This document shows, one piece after another, positions 58,772 to 64,000 of a stretch of 64,000 nucleotides of DNA. The stretch comes from Deltaproteobacteria bacterium HGW-Deltaproteobacteria-12 (GTDB taxonomy: Bacteria > Desulfobacterota > Syntrophia > Syntrophales > Smithellaceae). Each line of letters begins with the position of its first letter. Positions within the stretch are counted from its first letter, which is position 1. The stretch covers positions 124,001 through 188,000 of the forward strand of contig PHBK01000012.1 of the NCBI GenBank assembly GCA_002840565.1, given 5' to 3'. Made by a program: the position numbers and the translations under genes. The notes under the pieces were generated by a model, which saw only the letters and a program-made list of their open reading frames with translations, did no database searches and was not told the DNA's origin.

Positions 58772-59686
58772 GTGACGCAAGGGCAGGCCGAGGGCATTAT
58801 CTTCAATATTCAGCGCTTCTGCATCCACGATGGACCGGGCATTCGCACGACTGTTTTTCTGAAAGGGTGCCCTCTACAATGCGCCTGGTGCGCCAATCCC
58901 GAAGCGCAGAACTCCGAGCCGCAGCTCATGTTGCGGGACAACCGCTGCATGGCTTGCGGAAAATGCCGGGTAGTCTGCACGGAAAAGGCCATCATTATCT
59001 CGAGCGATCGCCGGCGGCGTGTGCTCTGGGAAAAATGCAGTTCCTGTTTCCTGTGTGCGGATGCCTGCCCTCAGGGCGCGCTCACTGTTGTGGGCGGGGC
59101 CGCAAACCTGGATGAGGTGGCAAGGGTTGTAGCAAGGGATCAGGCGTTTTACGCAACATCCGGCGGCGGTGTTACCCTGTCCGGCGGTGAACCTCTGCTG
59201 CAGCCGGAATTGGCAATCGGGCTGCTGGCCCGGTTTAAGGATATGGGAATCCATACTGTCCTTGATACCAGCGGATACGTCTCGCCGGAAGTTATGCACA
59301 GAGCTCTGCACCATGTTGATCTTGTGCTTTATGACATCAAAACTCTGGATGACGATCTGCACAGGAAATACACCGGAGCCGGCAATAAATTGATTTTAGA
59401 AAACGCCAAACTCGCAGCGGGCCTGGTCAGAACCTGGCTGAGAATTCCCTTGATTGCCGGGTTTAATGACAGCCTGGAGAATATCCACAAGATGGCGGCG
59501 CTGGCTTCCCGGCTGGGTGTCGAGAAGATCAGTCTTCTTCCTTACCATGCCGGCGGCAAGGCGAAGAGCCGGCAACTGGGACGAAAAAATATTCCGTTTC
59601 CGGCAAAACCACCAACCGACAAAAACTTGGCCCGACTTGTGGCCGTTATAGCCGCTGCAGGCATATCTGCATCAGTCCGCAGTTGA
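58772..59686 (+). CDS. Glycyl-radical enzyme activating enzyme with ferredoxin-like insert
   Basis: DGPGIRTTVFLKGCPLQCAWCANPEAQ (CxxxCxxC); CMACGKCRVVC and CSSCFLCADACP 4Fe-4S motifs. Confidence 0.95.
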   Translation: MTQGQAEGIIFNIQRFCIHDGPGIRTTVFLKGCPLQCAWCANPEAQNSEPQLMLRDNRCMACGKCRVVCTEKAIIISSDRRRRVLWEKCSSCFLCADACPQGALTVVGGAANLDEVARVVARDQAFYATSGGGVTLSGGEPLLQPELAIGLLARFKDMGIHTVLDTSGYVSPEVMHRALHHVDLVLYDIKTLDDDLHRKYTGAGNKLILENAKLAAGLVRTWLRIPLIAGFNDSLENIHKMAALASRLGVEKISLLPYHAGGKAKSRQLGRKNIPFPAKPPTDKNLARLVAVIAAAGISASVRS

Positions 59687-59781
59687 ATAAATTTAAAAAA
59701 AATTATATTTATCACTATCGCATTATGTGCAGCAACAAAACGATTGCAGCAAGATGCAGTTGAACGGACCGGAGTAGATAA

Positions 59782-60489
59782 TTGTTAAGATATCAGCTGG
59801 CAGCCATAGGCCTCGCACCATTGATAATCGCCCAGGGCCTCTATGTGCGGTGGGTAACTCCCAGGCTGCCGGAGCCGGAAGGGGATAGATCCGGCATTAC
59901 CGGCTCCGGATCGCCGCTGAGCTTGCTGATTCTCGGTGATTCCGCAGCGGCCGGCGTCGGTGTATCCACACAGAGTCAGGCACTGTCCGGTCAACTGGTC
60001 GCTCTGCTGAGGGCAGATTTTCAGGTGTCCTGGAAGTTGCTTGCCCAGACAGGCCGGACGGCGCAGGAAATTGCCCGGCAATTGAATGCTGAAAATCCGG
60101 ATAAATTCGATATTGTCGTCACTTCAATAGGTGTGAATGACGTAACCCATGGAACAAATATTAAAAAATGGCTCGATCAGCAAGGGCGGATCATCGAAGT
60201 GCTCCAGTCGAAATTTCATTCCCGGCATATACTTATGTCGAGCATTCCGCCGATGCATCTTTTCCCGGCTCTGCCCCAGCCGCTGCGTTGGTATCTGGGA
60301 AGAAGAGCAAAAAGGCTCAATGGTGAGTTAAAGAAAATGATCGCCGGGAACAGACAGTGCGAATTTGTTACAGTGGATTTTCCCCTGGAGGCAACCTACA
60401 TGGCCGGGGACGGTTTTCACCCCGGCACAATTGCTTACCGCATCTGGGCCAATCATTTAGCGGGGATAATTCGCCGCCGGCTGGCCTGA
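59782..60489 (+). CDS. SGNH/GDSL hydrolase family protein
   Basis: SLLILGDSAAAGVGVSTQSQALSGQL; IVVTSIGVNDVTHGT; DGFHPGTIAYRIWA. Confidence 0.9.
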   Translation: MLRYQLAAIGLAPLIIAQGLYVRWVTPRLPEPEGDRSGITGSGSPLSLLILGDSAAAGVGVSTQSQALSGQLVALLRADFQVSWKLLAQTGRTAQEIARQLNAENPDKFDIVVTSIGVNDVTHGTNIKKWLDQQGRIIEVLQSKFHSRHILMSSIPPMHLFPALPQPLRWYLGRRAKRLNGELKKMIAGNRQCEFVTVDFPLEATYMAGDGFHPGTIAYRIWANHLAGIIRRRLA

Positions 60490-60578
60490 GAGGACAGCCG
60501 TAGAGGGCGATTTTCCGCAGTGGTTTTAGAAGGTATGACGAACAGAATAAATCATCGCCGCAGAAAGGTAAAACGTAT

Positions 60579-61295
60579 ATGAAAAAGGACCTGTTGGATA
60601 TAGCCAGGCGTGCCAGAGCAGATTATGCCGTGGGCAAGATTCCTTTTTTAGCCGGACTTGGCGACAGGGAAATTGAAGATTTCAAAGGGCTCATCGAGGA
60701 AAGGCAGTTCAAGAAAAACCAGCTCATTCTCCATGAAGAGGACACCGCCAATTATTTCTATTTCGTCTTTTCGGGAAAGGTGAAAATCATCCAGTTGAGC
60801 GCGGAGGGTAAAGAAAAAATACTGGCTATTCACAAAAGAGGCGATTTTTTCGGTGAAATGGCAATTCTGGACGGCGGAACCGCACCGGCTACGGTGGTCG
60901 CTATCGAGAACACCCGGATCGGGCAAATCTCCCGGGAGGTGTTTCACCGGCAGGTGCTCAGTAACAACAATGCTCTCAGGGGACTCATCGCTCTGCTTTG
61001 CGGTCGTTTGAGAAATGCCTGGTCCATGGCGAAGGTCATGAGTTTTGCGGATGCGGAACATCGGGTCCGGGCTGTGCTGAAGTACATGGCCGAGCAGTTT
61101 GGGGTTACCGGCCCGGAAGGAATACGGATTGAGATGAAACTTACCCACGCCGACATTGGAAACTTCGCCTCACTGACACGAGAAACGGTCTCTCGCATGA
61201 TTTCCCGCCTGGAACAGGCAAAGGAAATAGAAATCATTGATCACAAATTTATTCTTCTTAAGCCTGCCTTTCAAAAAAAAAGCGATTCTGTGTGA
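60579..61295 (+). CDS. Crp/Fnr family transcriptional regulator
   Basis: cNMP-like FFGEMAILDGGTAPATVVA; HTH ADIGNFASLTRETVSRMISRLEQ; no N-terminal Cys cluster. Confidence 0.93.
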   Translation: MKKDLLDIARRARADYAVGKIPFLAGLGDREIEDFKGLIEERQFKKNQLILHEEDTANYFYFVFSGKVKIIQLSAEGKEKILAIHKRGDFFGEMAILDGGTAPATVVAIENTRIGQISREVFHRQVLSNNNALRGLIALLCGRLRNAWSMAKVMSFADAEHRVRAVLKYMAEQFGVTGPEGIRIEMKLTHADIGNFASLTRETVSRMISRLEQAKEIEIIDHKFILLKPAFQKKSDSV

Positions 61296-61406
61296 TTTCG
61301 ATCACAGCATTTCCGATTCCTTTGTATTAGTCTGCTAATCAAAAGAGCCGTTTTCTTAGGAAACAGGAGACTAATGCAGGTGGTACGATAAGGAAAGGAG
61401 ATTAAT

Positions 61407-61679
61407 ATGGACACCCTGTTAGCAACACAAACATCAATTCCGATGCTTCAGATAATCGCCGTCCTGATCATGATCACTATAACGGTGATCTTAGGACGCA
61501 TCAAGCTGTCCCTTTTTATCGGGTACAGTGCGATCCTTTGCTGGAGTCACTTCTGGGAGCTGCCGATATTTACGGAAGCGAGCATTTGGAAGATCAGCGC
61601 GCCGACTTTTTTACTGACTGCCGGCATGATCATCATCGTCCTGGTCGCCATGCTCAGCCTTGTTTACCACAAAGAATAA
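61407..61679 (+). CDS. Small membrane protein (90 aa)
   Basis: Three hydrophobic segments; RBS aaaggag. Confidence 0.6.
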   Translation: MDTLLATQTSIPMLQIIAVLIMITITVILGRIKLSLFIGYSAILCWSHFWELPIFTEASIWKISAPTFLLTAGMIIIVLVAMLSLVYHKE

Positions 61680-61686
61680 ATATACG

Positions 61687-63801
61687 TTATTTCGCCCTGT
61701 TGGAAATGTTCAGGGCTGAACCGGGCCTCACCATATCAAGTAAAATGTTAACGCTCTCGTTTATATAGGGGGCATACTGATCCCGGGCTCTTTTCTTCAG
61801 CTCGGTGGGCGTTTCTTTTTTTCTGTTTCCTTCTTCCTTGGCAATCTCCCTGCGCAAGTCGGCCAGCCGGATTATTCCCTTTTTTTCGGCGGATTCTTTC
61901 GTCTTTCTGATAATTTCGGCAAACTTAACATCTTTGGCAATCCGGTTTCCGGATTTTGCGGCGAGTTCAGCCAGCAGAGGAGGTTCCAGAGTCTTCCAGT
62001 ATTGCGCTGTTTTCTCCGGTATACTGAGGAAAGGTTTTATCGACTGGGCGGGCAACGGGTAATCCAACTCCGTTTCACCGATATTCTCGAGAAGGAATAA
62101 TTCCGGTAGTCTTACATCCGCTTCTACGCCTGTCTTCTGGGTGGATTTGCCTCCAGGCAGGAAATAAAGAGCCGTGGTGACTTTCATGCCGCCCATATCC
62201 CAGGGTAAAGGCATCAGAACCTGAACAGACCCCTTGCCAAAAGTATGATCCTGTCCGACGATGACGGCGCGACGATAGTCCCGGAGAGCTCCGGCCACGA
62301 TTTCACTGGCTGAGGCGCTGAACCGGCTTGTCAGCACAACCAGGGGGCCTGTGTATACGGCAAGAGGGTCTTCCACGGGGAAACTGATCACCTTGCGCCG
62401 GTTGCTTTCCTTTTCTGCCGCAGCCGAACCGTTGGCGAGAATAGTCACCTGGCCGCGGTTGTCTTTGGTCGCCACTACTGCGCCCTCGTTAAGAAACAGG
62501 CCGGTCAGACGCACCGCCTCCCTCAGCAGGCCTCCTCCGTTTCGCGACAGGTCCAGCACGATGCCGTCAACTTGTTTTCCCCGCGCCTCGGCAAGCAGTT
62601 TCTTCACATCTTCGTAGCAGGACTTGTTTTCCTTCTCGTCGCCGTAGAAGGACGGCAGATCGATGACACCGAAGCGGTATTGTCTGCCGCCGGCGGATCG
62701 TGTTTCGTATGATATTTTGGCTTCCTGTTCCTTGATATTGATCCGGTCGCGCATAATGGTGACATCAAAGCGGGCTGTGGATTCCGCCTGTCGCAAAATC
62801 GTCAGGGTCACCTGCGTGCCTTTCTTGCCGCGGATCATCTTGATGACTGCAGGGAGATCCATGTCGATTACGTCTACGGGATTCTTCCCGTCCTGGGCCA
62901 CAGCGATAATCTTGTCCTTTGGTTTCAGCAATCCGGAGCGCTCAGCCCCCCCACCCGGGATCAACTCTTCAATAACTGTAAAACCGTTTTCGCTGCTGAG
63001 GGTGGCTCCAATTCCCTCCAGGGAAAGTTGCATCTGAATTCGAATATCCTCTAGATTTTCCGGAGACAGGTAAGTGGTGTGCGGATCCAGAGCCAGGGCA
63101 AAGGATTCGGCGACGTTCTTAATGAGTTTTTCGGGATTGCGTTCGACCACCCGCATTGTCTGTAACTCATAGCGGTGAATCTGCTGCTTTACTGCCTCTG
63201 CCAGATCGATTCCGGCCCGCAGGGCGTTTTCGATCTGAAATTGCACGATCTTTCTCAGAAGATCATGTTTTTCCTCCGCTGTCTTTACATAAGGGCGCTT
63301 TTTGACGTTGATGTTCAGCTCCACCGTGTCGTCGAGCCGATAGCCGGATCCCAGGATTTTTTTGACAATCTCTTCGTTCTCCCGTGACCGGGAGACCAAC
63401 AGGTCGTAAATTTGCTGCAGCGAAGCACAGTCACCCGCCTGCAGGCGAGCAAACAAGTTTTGCAGGATCGGCCTGAGCTTTTCCAGATCGGATTCATACA
63501 GCAGTGTTTTAGAGGGATCAATAATCTTGATCATTTGAGAAACGGCCTGCGTTTGGATCTCGGAGGTCATTTTGTTTTGTGCGTAGTGGTTGTCGAGAAA
63601 CCTTCCTGTCAGCAGGGGCAGGCGGCGGCAGGAGAGATTATCAGCCACGGAGGAAACGGGCAGAAGCAGGATCAACAGTCCGATCAGCAGTATTCTCCGG
63701 AGGCGGAGGTCGCCCTTATTTACCAAGGAGGTTCTCCGTCCGGGCTGATGTTCGCTGATATATCCGGAATAATTTTGTCCATTGCCGTTATTCATGCTCA
63801 T
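61687..63801 (-). CDS. Carboxy-terminal processing protease, S41 family (Prc/tail-specific protease-like)
   Basis: PDZ GIGATLSSENGFTVIEELIPGGGAERSGLLKPKDKIIAV; VDGIVLDLSRNGGGLLREAV; TSRFSASASEIVAGALRDYRRAVIVGQDHTFGKGSVQ. Confidence 0.95.
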   Translation of the reverse strand: MSMNNGNGQNYSGYISEHQPGRRTSLVNKGDLRLRRILLIGLLILLLPVSSVADNLSCRRLPLLTGRFLDNHYAQNKMTSEIQTQAVSQMIKIIDPSKTLLYESDLEKLRPILQNLFARLQAGDCASLQQIYDLLVSRSRENEEIVKKILGSGYRLDDTVELNINVKKRPYVKTAEEKHDLLRKIVQFQIENALRAGIDLAEAVKQQIHRYELQTMRVVERNPEKLIKNVAESFALALDPHTTYLSPENLEDIRIQMQLSLEGIGATLSSENGFTVIEELIPGGGAERSGLLKPKDKIIAVAQDGKNPVDVIDMDLPAVIKMIRGKKGTQVTLTILRQAESTARFDVTIMRDRINIKEQEAKISYETRSAGGRQYRFGVIDLPSFYGDEKENKSCYEDVKKLLAEARGKQVDGIVLDLSRNGGGLLREAVRLTGLFLNEGAVVATKDNRGQVTILANGSAAAEKESNRRKVISFPVEDPLAVYTGPLVVLTSRFSASASEIVAGALRDYRRAVIVGQDHTFGKGSVQVLMPLPWDMGGMKVTTALYFLPGGKSTQKTGVEADVRLPELFLLENIGETELDYPLPAQSIKPFLSIPEKTAQYWKTLEPPLLAELAAKSGNRIAKDVKFAEIIRKTKESAEKKGIIRLADLRREIAKEEGNRKKETPTELKKRARDQYAPYINESVNILLDMVRPGSALNISNRAK

Positions 63802-63879
63802 GTTCTCTATTTATCATGCCGCTTGAGGGCAGTATGATGAAGGTCTGCCGATTGTGAAAGTAGCTAAGTCTTCGCCTGG

Positions 63880-64000
63880 TTATCTTTTCTTGGGCGGAAT
63901 CCGCACTATTCTTTCGCCTTCCCGCATTGATATAGCGTTTTGCGGGCAGAAATGTGCGCATACACCGCACCCGATGCAGAGATCTTCTCTGCGGCCGGCT
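63880..64000 (-). CDS. 4Fe-4S ferredoxin domain protein, partial (N-terminus beyond window)
   Basis: Minus-strand frame EDLCIGCGVCAHFCPQNAISMREGERIVRIPPKKR*. Confidence 0.7.
   Translation of the reverse strand, partial: AGRREDLCIGCGVCAHFCPQNAISMREGERIVRIPPKKR

Noticed and set aside
1-64000. tRNA, rRNA and classic IS transposase genes
   Set aside because: None recognised by eye; a tRNAscan/ISfinder run would be needed to exclude them.

Overview
The gene content resembles an anaerobic deltaproteobacterial (Syntrophaceae-like) chromosome; this taxonomic guess is inference from content only. Main blocks: (1) 0.2-5.1 kb, a tight three-gene operon: a PTS-EIIA-like domain fused to an opine/octopine-type dehydrogenase, a B12-binding/mutase-like protein, and an asparagine-synthetase-like protein lacking the N-terminal Cys. 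I know of no described system with this combination. (2) 6-15.1 kb, a defence-type island: RhuM-Fic/Doc protein, complete type I R-M operon (HsdM-HsdS-HsdR) with near-duplicate TRDs, and a ComEC-like metallo-beta-lactamase-fold protein. (3) 15.7-30 kb, mostly housekeeping and accessory genes: B12-radical SAM, degenerate J-domain/zinc-ribbon protein, PilZ, GNAT, dodecin, triple-PAS protein, acyltransferase, thioesterase, nitronate monooxygenase-like, FMN reductase. (4) 30-44.6 kb, five PEP-CTERM proteins with a duplicated upstream region containing TGTCGGA-N3/4-TTTACA-like sites and GG-N10-GC (sigma-54 type) promoters, one gene being split by a G-tract frameshift. This block also holds an ECF sigma/anti-sigma pair, a nucleotide-sugar dehydrogenase and MltA. 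(5) 44.8-59.7 kb, a long co-directional catabolic cluster around a glycyl radical enzyme and its activase, with PadR regulator, epimerase, SDR, ALDH, Fe-ADH, MFS, two-subunit CoA-transferase, MmgE/PrpD, acyl-CoA dehydrogenase and SCP2-like protein; its substrate is not recognisable. (6) 59.7-64 kb, SGNH hydrolase, Crp/Fnr regulator, S41 protease and a partial ferredoxin. All family calls are from reading motifs in the translations; no database search was run.
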